DNA of 64,000 nt from a virus, in the IMG/VR virus record IMGVR_UViG_3300037189_006220, positions 56,519 to 120,518 of that record; one strand, 5' to 3'. Both the position numbers and the translations under genes were made by a program. Below are positions 30,864-40,251 of the stretch, piece by piece (the stretch's first letter is position 1; the number at the start of each line of letters is the position of its first letter). Under the pieces are notes generated by a model that saw only the letters and a list, made by a program, of their open reading frames with translations, did no database searches and was not told where the DNA came from.

Positions 30864-30894
30864 TGAGACTTTTCTCCAAACATGCTGTAGTATG
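30864..30894 (+). promoter_or_regulatory. Possible promoter before the 91-aa gene
   Basis: TTGAGA and TAGTAT are 19 bases apart in the 67-base gap before the 91-aa gene. Spacing is poor; given as a candidate only. Confidence 0.25.
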
Positions 30895-30929
30895 TTCCAA
30901 GGGTATATCCTTGCCCGGATGGAGAAGAA

Positions 30930-31205
30930 ATGACAAACTCAGTTCTACAGAAGCTTCAGGAAGCGTCTGACAAGCCCAAGACTAAAAAGTGCAAGTATGC
31001 ACTTATCTTCGAAAAGCTCGAACCAGAGACGCAGGACTTTATCACCGAGCGTATCTCACTCCCTACTCGGCACCCCAACAAAATTAGCTACGCTACTCTT
31101 ACTCGCGTACTTCGCTCAGAGAAGCACACCATTGGTCACTCCACTATTGGAGACCACTACAACAAAGTGTGTGCTTGCTACAGCCAGACAGAGGATAGCA
31201 TCTAA
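30930..31205 (+). CDS. Hypothetical protein, 91 aa
   Basis: Basic protein with a region that could form a helix-turn-helix (ISYATLTRVLRSEKHTIGHSTIGDHY, where STIG leads the second helix). Preceded by GGAGAAG. The stop shares TAATG with the metallophosphoesterase gene. It may be a small DNA-binding partner of that enzyme; this is inference. Confidence 0.6.
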   Translation: MTNSVLQKLQEASDKPKTKKCKYALIFEKLEPETQDFITERISLPTRHPNKISYATLTRVLRSEKHTIGHSTIGDHYNKVCACYSQTEDSI

Positions 31206-32407
31206 TGAGTGATGAAATTAAACGTAAGCTAGAGGAACTCGCGAGTCCCGGTATATCAGGTTCTGATACACGAATTACCAATACACCAGAAAATTGGCGA
31301 CCACGCTCCGAGGTCGGTGCTGACGGTGGTTTTGCTATTTCTAGCCCACACCCGATGGGGAATACTCCCGGTGCCGAGGAAATCCTACTTGAGCATAATC
31401 TTGACCCGGCTGAGTGGGTAGTGACATCTGCCCGTCATGGTAAATGGCAGACATTCTCCGGTGAGTGGCTCGAATCCTCACGAATCAATATTGCCCCTCG
31501 CACTGGCACTGTCAGAGATAGTGACCTCGACCTTGAGAAGCTTGTTGATGAAATCAAGAAGTGGCGACCTGAGCGCGGTACAAAAGCATTTGGTGGTAGC
31601 GGTGCCTATGTACACAATGGAGCCGACAAGCAAATTGGTAAAAAAGCTGGCTCAGGAGGGACTGAGCAGACCGTAGCTCGTCTACTTGAAGGAACTGACC
31701 GAAGTGTTGCTCGTCTAAACGGATTCCGCAAGATGGGTCTTGAACTTGGCACAGTAGTTTTGACAGAAGTGGGTGACCATGTTGAGGGAAATGTATCTCA
31801 GAATGGTCGTCTTCAGGGACAAAGTGCATCCGACCTCGGGCAGACTGAACAAGTTCGCGTTGCCCGTCGTCTTCTGCTGTCTCAAGTAAAGACTTTTGCT
31901 TCATTGGCAGAAAGTGTTCTAGTTCCTGTCGTCAATGGTAACCACGACGAGGTCACACGACAGGTTGTCGCTGACCCAGCAGACGGATGGAATGTTGAGA
32001 TTGCATCCAGCGTAGAGATGGCTGTACGAGAGAATGATGCTCTCAGCCACGTCGAGTTCCGTTACCCAGCGTCTGGACACCAGACACTTACAGTAAATGT
32101 AAACGGAACTATGCTTGGTCTCTTCCATGGTCACCAGTTCTCTCGTGACGTTGAGAAGTACCTTTCACAGCAGATGCTCGGTCAGACTGCTCTTGGAGGA
32201 GCAGATGTCTGGGTATCAGGTCACTACCACCACTTCCGTTCGCTCGACATCGGCTCACGGTTCTGGGTACAATGCCCCACTACCGACCCCGGCTCAGACT
32301 GGTACCGTGACCGCGCCGGAGCAAATGCCCGTCCCGGAATCCTAACAATGGTAATCGGTGGTAGCTATGACCCCCGCGAGTTCCTCGGAGTTATTCCGGT
32401 TTCGTAG
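31205..32407 (+). CDS. Calcineurin-like metallophosphoesterase
   Basis: 400 residues. The metal-binding series is VGDHVEG (about 193), VNGNHDE (about 242), LFHGHQ (about 303) and SGHYHH (about 336), in order for a two-metal phosphoesterase. The first 120 residues are polar and include a helix ([18 protein letters not shown]) that could bind DNA. The C-terminal part ([17 protein letters not shown]) is typical of phage DNA-processing phosphoesterases. Substrate, DNA or nucleotide, is not shown. It ends convergently with a WhiB gene, overlapping by 17 bases. Confidence 0.82.
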   Translation: MSDEIKRKLEELASPGISGSDTRITNTPENWRPRSEVGADGGFAISSPHPMGNTPGAEEILLEHNLDPAEWVVTSARHGKWQTFSGEWLESSRINIAPRTGTVRDSDLDLEKLVDEIKKWRPERGTKAFGGSGAYVHNGADKQIGKKAGSGGTEQTVARLLEGTDRSVARLNGFRKMGLELGTVVLTEVGDHVEGNVSQNGRLQGQSASDLGQTEQVRVARRLLLSQVKTFASLAESVLVPVVNGNHDEVTRQVVADPADGWNVEIASSVEMAVRENDALSHVEFRYPASGHQTLTVNVNGTMLGLFHGHQFSRDVEKYLSQQMLGQTALGGADVWVSGHYHHFRSLDIGSRFWVQCPTTDPGSDWYRDRAGANARPGILTMVIGGSYDPREFLGVIPVS

Positions 32408-32870
32408 AGTTTCGTTTCTTAATAGCCAGATAAGCGTCAACTGAGTTGGCGCTTGTTCTGCTTATCCAGCGAAAATCGCAGATAGTACAGGTAACTGTTT
32501 TACGGGTAGTCCATCGACCTCCACCCGGAATGTCAATCTCTCCAGTTTTTAGCTTGTCTGTATTAGCTCCACAGTGAAGACAGATAGGCGATTCGCCTTC
32601 TTTAGTGCGACGAATCTCTTGGTCATCTTCAGTAATAGATAGAGTATTACGAATTTCTACCTCGTCGCGTCCACCCCATACGCCCCAGATTTCTTTATTG
32701 TCTAGTGCCCAGCTCAAACACTCTTTACGAACAGGACATACTTCACAGAGAGTCTTGGCTTGTGCAATCTCGTTAGGGTCTTCAGAGAAAAAGAAGTCAA
32801 TATAATCAGACTCAATGGGGTCAGCGCAGACACCATCCTTCTGCCAATCAAGAGGATTTGCATTAGTCAT
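32391..32870 (-). CDS. WhiB-family protein with C-terminal zinc ribbon
   Basis: 159 residues. The WhiB domain (Cys15, then [10 protein letters not shown] and WGVWGGR) takes the first 75 residues. Unlike ordinary WhiB proteins it goes on with a second Cys-pair module ([11 protein letters not shown] and TCTICDFRW) that looks like a zinc ribbon, then a basic tail. It may combine redox-sensing with a second DNA or RNA contact. The start overlaps the upstream gene by eight bases. Confidence 0.88.
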   Translation of the reverse strand: MTNANPLDWQKDGVCADPIESDYIDFFFSEDPNEIAQAKTLCEVCPVRKECLSWALDNKEIWGVWGGRDEVEIRNTLSITEDDQEIRRTKEGESPICLHCGANTDKLKTGEIDIPGGGRWTTRKTVTCTICDFRWISRTSANSVDAYLAIKKRNSTKPE

Positions 32871-33210
32871 TAGGAAGTACCTCTACCCACGTAACTGGAA
32901 GCATCCCAATAACGTATTCTCCATTAAATGTTTCACCGCTCGGGTCACAGGCGTAGACATCAATCTCACCATCAACCTCACCGGCATAGCCAAACTCGAC
33001 AGTCTCCCCTTGGATAGCACGAAAACCCTGAGCAAGAGAATCTACAACACCATCTCGCTGTACAGCAGAAGCTAGTGCCCGAGCAACTACTTCATGGTTA
33101 AGGTCAACATGCTCCTCTGTGTAGTAAATAATTCCTGTAGGAGTCACAGCATCGTGACCACAGCCAATCCATTCCTGCCAAAGTCGCTCTCCGCGTCTAT
33201 CAAAATTCAT
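32863..33210 (-). CDS. Hypothetical protein, 115 aa
   Basis: Mixed alpha/beta protein ([19 protein letters not shown], then [19 protein letters not shown]) with an acidic end. A TATACT box six bases before the ATG and no binding site suggest a leaderless mRNA. It precedes the second WhiB gene and overlaps it. Function unknown. Confidence 0.6.
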   Translation of the reverse strand: MNFDRRGERLWQEWIGCGHDAVTPTGIIYYTEEHVDLNHEVVARALASAVQRDGVVDSLAQGFRAIQGETVEFGYAGEVDGEIDVYACDPSGETFNGEYVIGMLPVTWVEVLPND

Positions 33211-33216
33211 ATACTA

Positions 33217-33222
33217 AGTATA
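33217..33222 (-). promoter_or_regulatory. -10 box of a leaderless-type gene
   Basis: TATACT on the minus strand, with the six bases TAGTAT between it and the ATG at 33210. Confidence 0.5.
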
Positions 33223-33240
33223 TATGCACTTAAACAAAAA

Positions 33241-33281
33241 AAGTAGGTCAATCCTTAATAATTACAAGAATTGACCTACTT
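33241..33281 (-). terminator. Strong terminator after the 140-aa gene
   Basis: AAGTAGGTCAAT (33241-33252) pairs with ATTGACCTACTT (33270-33281), with CTT/AAG continuing the stem; on the minus strand it is followed by TTTTTTG. Confidence 0.85.
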
Positions 33282-33291
33282 ATTTATTTTG

Positions 33292-33714
33292 CTACTTAAC
33301 GCGTTTTTCCAATACATATGGAGAGTAGTGCACGCCATCGAGTAACGGCTCTACGTTATCATTAGAGCGGAAAATAACATCTCCCGAACGAAGAGCAACA
33401 ATAACACCACGACGACCATTATGTAGCTGACCAGCCTCGCCAGTAAATGCATTATGTTTGACTCGAACTAAGTCAGCGACTTTAATTTGACCCGGGATAA
33501 CAGCAACCCAAATCTCATCCTTGAACGGCTCCATCAGAGCATGACCCTGAGCAAGCTTTGTAAAGATGTCTAGAGCCTCAGCAATAGTTTCAGGCTTAGC
33601 TTCGGGAATACCATCCCACGCCTTAAGAAGTTCAAGAACAATAGTTCCAGCACCAATCTTGACCTTAGCCAAGTCCATCTGCTTACGAACCCAGTCGTAG
33701 TTTACTTCACTCAT
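33292..33714 (-). CDS. Hypothetical protein, 140 aa
   Basis: A helical first half (YDWVRKQMDLAKVKIGAGTI) and a beta-rich second half (AGQLHNGRRGVIVALRSGDV, RSNDNVEPLLDGVHYSPY) that looks like a small SH3-like fold. AAGGA precedes the ATG. It lies between two terminators, so it is a single-gene unit next to the SSB-like gene. Function unknown. Confidence 0.6.
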   Translation of the reverse strand: MSEVNYDWVRKQMDLAKVKIGAGTIVLELLKAWDGIPEAKPETIAEALDIFTKLAQGHALMEPFKDEIWVAVIPGQIKVADLVRVKHNAFTGEAGQLHNGRRGVIVALRSGDVIFRSNDNVEPLLDGVHYSPYVLEKRVK

Positions 33715-33739
33715 TTGTATCCTTGTCTTGATAAAAATA

Positions 33740-33765
33740 GGGGGCTGAGCCGAAGCCCAGCCCCC
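33740..33765 (-). terminator. UUCG-loop terminator after the SSB-like gene
   Basis: GGGGGCTGaGC/GCcCAGCCCCC with a CGAA loop (UUCG on the minus-strand RNA), followed by TATTTTTAT. Confidence 0.85.
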
Positions 33766-33776
33766 AACTCAATGGC

Positions 33777-34343
33777 TTAGAACGGAGGCGCAGGGGGAGC
33801 GGTCTCGGACGAAGCCACAGCCGGTACTGTCTGTGCTACAGGAGTAGGTGCAGGAGCCGGGGCAGGTGCAGGAGCTGGTGCCGGAGCAGGAGCTGCCTGT
33901 GGAGCAGGTGCAGACGCAGTTGTCGGGGTCTGGGCAGTTACTGAGAAGTAACGCTTTACCTCGTTGCGCTTTGAGCCGTTCCAAACACGCGAGCCAATGC
34001 TAGCGCGGAATGGGCGGTTAACCATTGCCTGAGCAATCTGCTCATTGGTGGGGTTCTGGTCGAAGTACTGCTGGTTAAGACCAAGAGCGTTGAACTTCGA
34101 GAAGAGGATTCCGAGGGCAGATGGGTTACCATCTGACACCACGAGGTTGTCCCAGATAAGACGCTTTGCAAAGGCACCAGTCTGAACTTCAGCCTTTACC
34201 TTAAACATTGTCTTCTGGCTTTGGGTAGTGGCTACGGTTGCCTCAATTACCTTGAGGTCGTAGTCACCGTCGGGAAGTGGCTCGAAAGACCCTCCCGAAT
34301 CAGCAGCGTCCTTCATCAGTTCGCCCCAGTTAAGCTGGCTCAT
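33777..34343 (-). CDS. SSB-like protein (DUF669-like) with Pro-Ala linker
   Basis: 188 residues. An OB-fold-like core of about 135 residues (DYDLKVIEATVATTQSQKT, MFKVKAEVQTGAFAKRLIWD, FRASIGSRVWNG) resembles DUF669 single-stranded DNA-binding proteins. It is followed by a Pro-Ala linker (APAPAPAPAPAP) and a short hydrophobic tip ending in PPF, comparable with the IPF tip by which bacterial SSBs recruit partners. Acidic residues before the tip are few, unlike host SSB. The Sak4-like gene next to it supports a replication/recombination role. Confidence 0.7.
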   Translation of the reverse strand: MSQLNWGELMKDAADSGGSFEPLPDGDYDLKVIEATVATTQSQKTMFKVKAEVQTGAFAKRLIWDNLVVSDGNPSALGILFSKFNALGLNQQYFDQNPTNEQIAQAMVNRPFRASIGSRVWNGSKRNEVKRYFSVTAQTPTTASAPAPQAAPAPAPAPAPAPAPAPTPVAQTVPAVASSETAPPAPPF

Positions 34344-34375
34344 TGTATATATCTCTTTTCTTCTCTGCGGTTTGA

Positions 34376-35128
34376 CTACTGCACTTCAGCAGTCTTTTGC
34401 CCGAACACCAAGTCTAGCATACGTTCGACTCCAAGGTCACCCTGTTCAACAATTGAACCGAGACGACCCTGAACACGTTCGCCAGCTTCGTACTTGTCCG
34501 TGCGCTCTACATACATACGACGAATCTTATATGCAGGTTGCATCGGGTCAGGATTAGGGACAGACTCGACTGAAATGGCACCAAGGATGTCATAGAAGTA
34601 CGGAGCCTGAATAGCAAGCTGACCTTGCAGGTAAGGGTGAGAACGTCCATCCTTATCTGTCTTAGCCATTGCCGTGAGCACGACTGCCTCAAGAGGAGCC
34701 GTAGGGTGCATCGTAAGGTCGCGGAGGTCACGAAGAAGCGCACCCATGTGACGAAGGAGTTCGCCCCACTGTTGCATCTTCATTGCCTCTGTGCCAGCAA
34801 TGCTGTCCATGCACTTCACCTGCAACTCCGAGATGGAGTCAATGATGAGTGACTTGAACTGGTGCTTACCAAGCTGTAGCCACTGGTAAGCCTTGATAAC
34901 AGTCTCGTAGTCGTGAACAACTACAACACAAGTGTCCCAAGTACCATCAGCCACAGGTGGCTCTTCACGCATCGGGTCCCAGTACTTCACATTGATAGGG
35001 AGGAATCGGTGTCCACCCTCAACGTCAAGCATCAGGCGTGGATACGGTGCGGTTACAGCGAAGGTGGATTTACCAACCTTAGACTCGCCGTAGACCATCA
35101 TCGTCAGCGAACGCTGAACTTCTGACAT
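34376..35128 (-). CDS. Sak4-like RecA-fold ATPase
   Basis: 250 residues with GESKVGKST (14-22, Walker A) and LIIDSISEL (Walker B) of the phage AAA/RecA-like Sak4 group. Members help single-strand annealing or strand exchange together with a phage SSB, which is the adjacent gene here. The region ISVESVPNPDPMQPAYKIRR gives the C-terminal beta part. Start overlaps the stop of the upstream Cas4-like gene (TAATG). Confidence 0.82.
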   Translation of the reverse strand: MSEVQRSLTMMVYGESKVGKSTFAVTAPYPRLMLDVEGGHRFLPINVKYWDPMREEPPVADGTWDTCVVVVHDYETVIKAYQWLQLGKHQFKSLIIDSISELQVKCMDSIAGTEAMKMQQWGELLRHMGALLRDLRDLTMHPTAPLEAVVLTAMAKTDKDGRSHPYLQGQLAIQAPYFYDILGAISVESVPNPDPMQPAYKIRRMYVERTDKYEAGERVQGRLGSIVEQGDLGVERMLDLVFGQKTAEVQ

Positions 35129-36066
35129 TAGTCGTTACCTTTCTTTTCGTTATTACCATAGTACGCGTATGGGTCGGAAACTTCAAATAGTTCCTCAATC
35201 GCATTCTCAGCTGCACTACCGTCGTCAACCAACGGACATACAGAATAGAACGGACACTTCCATGTGCAGTCACGGCTAGGCGTGGGATAAGCCACACTTT
35301 GGTGAGCCTCTCCGTTATCTAGCGCAGTCTTAACACGCATCAGGTCACTAACAGTACCATGAAGTCGTTGCCAAAATGAGCGCAACGAGAAGATGTTGTG
35401 ACGAACCTCGAACTGGTCATAGAACGGGGGCTTAGCATTCGCTGTACGCTTTACCTTCTTAAGAAGAGTAAAGATACCACCCTCAGAACGCTCATCAGTC
35501 CCACCATTCTTGTGCTGTTCGAGAAGCATGTAGGTAAGAATCTGCTCATTCATGTGAGCCGTCTGGTAGAACTGGTCGAATGACCCACCGACAGTCTTGA
35601 AGTCACGGAACATACGCACACCATCGCCTTTGCGACGAACACGCATATCAATCTTGCCCTGAAGTTCCACCGAGCCATCGAACATTGGCATGTTCAAAAC
35701 TTCCTCAGTAGAAATCATCTCAAGCTCCGAGTCGATTCCCTCTTCTTCAACCCACTGAAGATAGCCCTCAAGCATGATACGCCCGAGGTCAGCCTCTGAG
35801 TCGAGTTCTGTAGCATCGCGCCCAGCATCAAGAATGAGGAGTCGGTCAGACTCAACAAGGTTTGAGTGAGCATCGAGCAAAGGAATCCCAGTCGAGTAGT
35901 ACTGGTCAAGTGCCTCGTGAACACGGGAACCAAGAGCAAGAGGTCCAGTGAACTTCTGCTGTTTTGGCTTCAGGCGACGGTAGTATGTCAACCACCATTT
36001 CCGTCGGCAGTCCTTGAACGTCTGAATTTCAGAGTTGGACAGTGTATAAATTTCTCCGGTACTCAT
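35128..36066 (-). CDS. Cas4/RecB-like exonuclease with Fe-S cluster
   Basis: 312 residues of the PD-(D/E)xK family: conserved His50 (GSRVHEAL), Asp140 (GKIDMRV) and Asp155-x-Lys157 (FRDFKT). Cys20 and Cys267/Cys271/Cys277 (CTWKCPFYSVC) form the four-Cys set that holds a 4Fe-4S cluster in Cas4 and AddB. The protein resects DNA ends for recombination. Without cas1 or arrays nearby, a role in phage recombination is more likely than CRISPR adaptation. Coupled to both neighbours by TAATG overlaps. Confidence 0.87.
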   Translation of the reverse strand: MSTGEIYTLSNSEIQTFKDCRRKWWLTYYRRLKPKQQKFTGPLALGSRVHEALDQYYSTGIPLLDAHSNLVESDRLLILDAGRDATELDSEADLGRIMLEGYLQWVEEEGIDSELEMISTEEVLNMPMFDGSVELQGKIDMRVRRKGDGVRMFRDFKTVGGSFDQFYQTAHMNEQILTYMLLEQHKNGGTDERSEGGIFTLLKKVKRTANAKPPFYDQFEVRHNIFSLRSFWQRLHGTVSDLMRVKTALDNGEAHQSVAYPTPSRDCTWKCPFYSVCPLVDDGSAAENAIEELFEVSDPYAYYGNNEKKGND

Positions 36067-37895
36067 TAGAGTTTGCCTCCCTTATCGTCTTTAAGTAGTG
36101 CGAGTAGCTGGTTCTGGTCTTTGACAATCTGTTCAAAGTTATCAGCCTTAGTGTCGAGTACTTGGCGCACTCGCTCTTCGACAGTACCCTCGGTCACATA
36201 GTCTGTGATGATGATGTTGTCGTGAATCTCCGAACCGATACGGTGTACACGGTCATTGACCTGCTTGTCGTCCACGAGCGACCAAGGGCGCTGTAGGCGG
36301 ATAAGACGACGAGCTGCGGTAAGCGTAATACCAACTCCACCAGCCTGAGCCGTAAAGAGAATCCACTTAGTCTTACCGGACTGGAAATCGTCAACAGCTT
36401 GCTGACGCTGGTCTGCATCTTGTGCTCCAGTAATAAGACCGTGGTCAATACCAGCCTTAGTTAGACGGGCACTCAGCAGTTCAATTAGCTGGCGAGAGAC
36501 AGCAGATACAGCGACAGAGTCAGTACCGAAGTCTCCATTTGAAATATCATCCATGAGAGCATCGATTTTACAAGAAGGCTCTGACAGTAAAGCCTTAGGC
36601 TCTCCTGTAACCTCATTGACTTCGATAGTCGAATAGGCACTAGCAAACTGAAGCAGACGCAGGGTCTGAGTAAGAACACTAGGAGCAGACAGAACTGCAC
36701 CACCCTCAAGTTCAGCAATCATCAGGTCACGCATATCGTTGTATGCCTTCTTCTGCTTTGTTGACATCTCAACATCGCGACGCTCTACAGTTACCTCGGG
36801 CAACCAAGGAAGAACAACCTGCTTGAGCATACGACGCATACGAGGATTCACGGAGGCGTAAAACTCATCGCTCATGTGGTTCTTAATACCAATGACCATC
36901 ATGCCACCGAAGGCATTAATCATGGTGTCCACCATACGGTCAATCCAGCGAGTCTTGCTGGGGAACTCCTCGGGGGAGAGCCAGTGGAGGATAGTCCACA
37001 TATCAAGTACATTGTTAGCAACAGGAGTACCAGTCAAAGCAAAGCGAATGTCTGCGTCTCCAGTAGCCGACCACAGTGCACGAGTCTGCTTGGACTTGGG
37101 GTCTTTAGAACGGTGAATCTCGTCAGCAATGACTGACTTGAACTCAATCTGGTTCAGCTCCCGAGGGTGTACCTCACACTTGGTGATAGTGACTTTCTCA
37201 TTGTGACCACCGCACTCCATACAACGAGCAAGTGCAACAGAGCCATACGGAGCAAGGCGCGAGTGAGTACGGAGCGACTCCCAGTTAATAACAATGACGT
37301 GAGGCTTAGGCTCTTCATCAGCCGGGTCAATAAGCGGAGCAAACTGCTTACGACGTGATACCGCAGTACCACCAATAACCTGTACCCGAACACCGGGCCA
37401 CCACTGCTGGAACTCTCGTTCCCAGTTCTTCTTCAGAGTATTGGGACAAACAACAAGAGCAGGGAAGACATCCTCGCCCTTCTCGTGGAGACGAGCAAGA
37501 CCACGAATAGCTTGAGCAGTCTTACCAAGTCCCGGCTCATCTGCGAGAAGTGCTCGCTTAGCCGTAGCAAGGAACTCAACACCAGCACGCTGATGAGGGA
37601 ACAAGTCCTGATAGCCCTCTTCCATGTTCGTAATTTCACGAAGAGCGTTAGAGGGGTCGATACGCGTAGCCTTCTCATTAGCAGCCCACGCTCCAAGAGC
37701 AGGACCAATCTCAAGGTCACTACGGAATGTAGAACGCAGAGCAAGACATCCTGACCACGAAACAGGCATACGCCACAGGCTCTCTTTGGCTACCCAAGTA
37801 GCACCCGGAATACTCTTGCAGAGTTCCTTGTAACGCCATTCAGCGTTAATAATAATGTTCTGACCCGATTCATCAAGGTCAACAGATACAGCCAT
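36066..37895 (-). CDS. SNF2-family DNA helicase/translocase
   Basis: 609 residues with the SF2 motifs in order: DEPGLGKTAQAI (119-130), INWESL (Ia region), ADEIHRSKD (Walker B DEIH near 256), ALTGTPVANN (motif III), and at the C-terminal half GGVGITLTAARRLIRLQ and NDRVHRIGS (motifs V and VI). SNF2-type phage helicases remodel DNA-protein complexes or branch points. AAGGA lies before the ATG. It belongs to the recombination operon. Confidence 0.93.
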   Translation of the reverse strand: MAVSVDLDESGQNIIINAEWRYKELCKSIPGATWVAKESLWRMPVSWSGCLALRSTFRSDLEIGPALGAWAANEKATRIDPSNALREITNMEEGYQDLFPHQRAGVEFLATAKRALLADEPGLGKTAQAIRGLARLHEKGEDVFPALVVCPNTLKKNWEREFQQWWPGVRVQVIGGTAVSRRKQFAPLIDPADEEPKPHVIVINWESLRTHSRLAPYGSVALARCMECGGHNEKVTITKCEVHPRELNQIEFKSVIADEIHRSKDPKSKQTRALWSATGDADIRFALTGTPVANNVLDMWTILHWLSPEEFPSKTRWIDRMVDTMINAFGGMMVIGIKNHMSDEFYASVNPRMRRMLKQVVLPWLPEVTVERRDVEMSTKQKKAYNDMRDLMIAELEGGAVLSAPSVLTQTLRLLQFASAYSTIEVNEVTGEPKALLSEPSCKIDALMDDISNGDFGTDSVAVSAVSRQLIELLSARLTKAGIDHGLITGAQDADQRQQAVDDFQSGKTKWILFTAQAGGVGITLTAARRLIRLQRPWSLVDDKQVNDRVHRIGSEIHDNIIITDYVTEGTVEERVRQVLDTKADNFEQIVKDQNQLLALLKDDKGGKL

Positions 37896-37934
37896 AATTC
37901 CTTCTTTGTGTCGTTAAAGTCTACCGGATAGTTG

Positions 37935-38414
37935 CTAGGAACGCAGTCTATTCAATGGCGACCAACCTAACTTTACCATATAAAGCAGTCCATGCCTAAT
38001 CGAGTCCAAGGCATGTCCCTCCCCGCCTCGGTGCCAATACTCAAGTTTCTTGAGTTTGGCATTGTCAAACATAGCTTTAGCGTCTGCTGGAGACTGAAAA
38101 ACAATGTCATCAGGTGAGCCACCAAAGTCCATCATAATTTGCTTAAGGATTCCAATATGCTCCAAAGAATACGGAGCTTGTGAGTTCTTCACAGTCTGAG
38201 AGTTAATCGTAAATCGCTCACATACAATGTGAACTTCACACTCTTCATTAGTGTCTCGGATTCCCTCTAGGCTTCCACGAATCCAATTTGCGTATGTTTC
38301 TAGGGTTGCCTCAAAAGACTCCAACATAACTGGTTCTTCCCCACTCACATATGTGAATAGGGAAAGACCAGTAGCCTTGCCGGGGTCAACTGCGAGGACG
38401 TACTGCTTGGTCAA
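37935..38414 (-). CDS. RuvC-like Holliday junction resolvase
   Basis: 159 residues from a TTG at 38414 with GAGGTGG six bases upstream. The RNase H/RuvC fold is indicated by LAVDPGKATG (Asp10), HIVCERF (Glu66) and HALDSIRHG (Asp137), giving the acidic triad in the correct order. The enzyme should cut branched DNA before packaging. An extension upstream overlaps the polymerase gene by more than 100 bases and lacks a site, so the TTG is preferred. It overlaps the polymerase end by 29 bases. Confidence 0.82.
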   Translation of the reverse strand: MTKQYVLAVDPGKATGLSLFTYVSGEEPVMLESFEATLETYANWIRGSLEGIRDTNEECEVHIVCERFTINSQTVKNSQAPYSLEHIGILKQIMMDFGGSPDDIVFQSPADAKAMFDNAKLKKLEYWHRGGEGHALDSIRHGLLYMVKLGWSPLNRLRS

Positions 38415-40251
38415 CTTTAGCCACCTCTTCCTCGTACTTAGCTCCCCAGTTTTCAAATGGACCATCTGCACCTGCTGTAAGTGGTACAGACCACCCGTCA
38501 CGAGTAGTCATACACTCAGCAACTATGTGCTTCATCTCTTCTGCATCTTCACGAGGAACTTGAATCACGATTTCATCGTGTACAGGAACAATCATGTATT
38601 CGGTAAGGTCAGCTTGGTCAAGCTTTACAAGGTTTTGCTTAAAGACTTCAGCAGCCGTTGCCTGAATCATGTAGTTAGTTAGCGAATAGACACGGTCATC
38701 ATCACAGGGAAGACGGCGACCAGTTCGTGTCTGAACATAGCCCTGACCCTCTTCACGCAGACGACGCATACCCGCGTCCTCTACCTTGCGCTGGAACATC
38801 TTAACTCCCGGGTAGCTGGAATCAAAAGCATCAACAACAGACTTCATCTGCTCAGTCTGAACTCCAGCAGTAAGAGCCATCTTATCTACGCCAGCACCAT
38901 AAAGCTTTCCGTAGATGACACCCTTGATTAGTTTACGACGAGGGTCAGATTTTTGGAGGGTACTATCACGATACACCTGACGCATAATCTCAGTAAATAC
39001 ATCCCCACCAGTGCGGTCAGCCTCATTGAAAAGGTCAATGAGAGACTGGTCTTCGCTAAAGTTAGCCGTCAGACGGAACTCAACTTGGTCGAGGTCAGAG
39101 GAGATGATGACGTGGTCTTCATCCTTCGGGATAAACGCACGACGAACAGTAGCGTCCCCCGAGGGAAGAGTCTGCAAAGCAGGATTAGTAATCGACATAC
39201 GACCAGTACGAGCCTGAAGCGTATTGATGTTCGGGTGCAAGAACCCGCCTACGTTGTCTCCAAGGAAGTTACTGAAGTAGGAGCTGGCAAGCTTATCAGC
39301 CTTACGCTGTTTCAGCACAGAGTCAGCAAGTACCTTGACCTCATTACTGCCATCACGGACAAGCATCTTCAACTGGTCTTTAGTCATCGACTTATTGCCA
39401 GAGGCAGTTGTTTCAGTAATCTCAGCACCAAGACCCTCAAATGCACGAACAAGCTGGACGTTACTCGTAATAGATAGACCATTATAAGTATTCTTAGCCC
39501 ACTGCTTAACGCTGTCTGTATAAGCAGTCAACTCATCTAGCTTGCGCTGAGAATATTCAAGGTCAACTCGGGCACCATTGATTTCCATACGAGTTGTGAT
39601 ACGACGAGTAGCCATCTCCAACTCATAAGGAATGCTGTACATCTTGCCGGGACCACACTTCTCATAGAACTGCTCCCACAGCTTCATTGTCAGCACGGTG
39701 TCAAGCGCACCATAAGCCCAGTATGGCTCGAAGTGGACAGGAACAGTTCCCCATGTCCAACCATTCTCAGCAAACTGCTTGTTGAGCGTATCCTGTAGAG
39801 CAACAGAACGATAGTCAACGTATGTACCAGACAGGCTCTTGAGAGCAGCTGACTCCAAGGGGTTGATGACCTGAGACATAATCATGGTGTCGTGTGCTTT
39901 GTGCCACGGCAAATCCCACTCAGACTTGACGGCAAACCACTTAGCCTCAAACGCAATGTTGTGGCAGACAATCTGTCCGTCATATCCCTTCATGCCCTGA
40001 TAGAACACGCCCTTCCATGAGTCCCACGGAATTGCCCAGCCCTGCTCGCCGTCACCTACCTGAGCAAGACGAATATCACCATGCCACGGAGAAAGTGCGC
40101 CCTTCTTATCAGTACCGGGGTACTCCCCGGTCTCAATATCAATCGCTACTGCATCATGTGGACGACGCTCTCCAAGCCAAGTGAGAAACTCTCCGGCTTT
40201 GGCAACGCTATCTACAAGGTGGAGCTTGGTGTCTGCGAGTCCATTACTCAT
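38386..40251 (-). CDS. Family A DNA polymerase with 3'-5' exonuclease
   Basis: 621 residues. The exonuclease has AIDIETGEYPG (Asp38, Glu40) and VCHNIAFEAKW (96-106). The polymerase has motif A SSDLDQVEFRLTA near 390, motif B RRKLIKGVIYGKLYGAG near 450 and motif C VPVHDEIVIQ near 575. There is no 5' nuclease domain. It is the replicative polymerase partner of the Prim-Pol/helicase protein. The start overlaps the 87-aa acidic gene by eight bases. Confidence 0.96.
   Translation of the reverse strand: MSNGLADTKLHLVDSVAKAGEFLTWLGERRPHDAVAIDIETGEYPGTDKKGALSPWHGDIRLAQVGDGEQGWAIPWDSWKGVFYQGMKGYDGQIVCHNIAFEAKWFAVKSEWDLPWHKAHDTMIMSQVINPLESAALKSLSGTYVDYRSVALQDTLNKQFAENGWTWGTVPVHFEPYWAYGALDTVLTMKLWEQFYEKCGPGKMYSIPYELEMATRRITTRMEINGARVDLEYSQRKLDELTAYTDSVKQWAKNTYNGLSITSNVQLVRAFEGLGAEITETTASGNKSMTKDQLKMLVRDGSNEVKVLADSVLKQRKADKLASSYFSNFLGDNVGGFLHPNINTLQARTGRMSITNPALQTLPSGDATVRRAFIPKDEDHVIISSDLDQVEFRLTANFSEDQSLIDLFNEADRTGGDVFTEIMRQVYRDSTLQKSDPRRKLIKGVIYGKLYGAGVDKMALTAGVQTEQMKSVVDAFDSSYPGVKMFQRKVEDAGMRRLREEGQGYVQTRTGRRLPCDDDRVYSLTNYMIQATAAEVFKQNLVKLDQADLTEYMIVPVHDEIVIQVPREDAEEMKHIVAECMTTRDGWSVPLTAGADGPFENWGAKYEEEVAKVDQAVRPRS

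Noticed and set aside
35128-36066. Cas4-like gene as part of a CRISPR-Cas system
   Set aside because: No cas1, cas2, effector or repeat array in the window; the gene is in a phage recombination operon.
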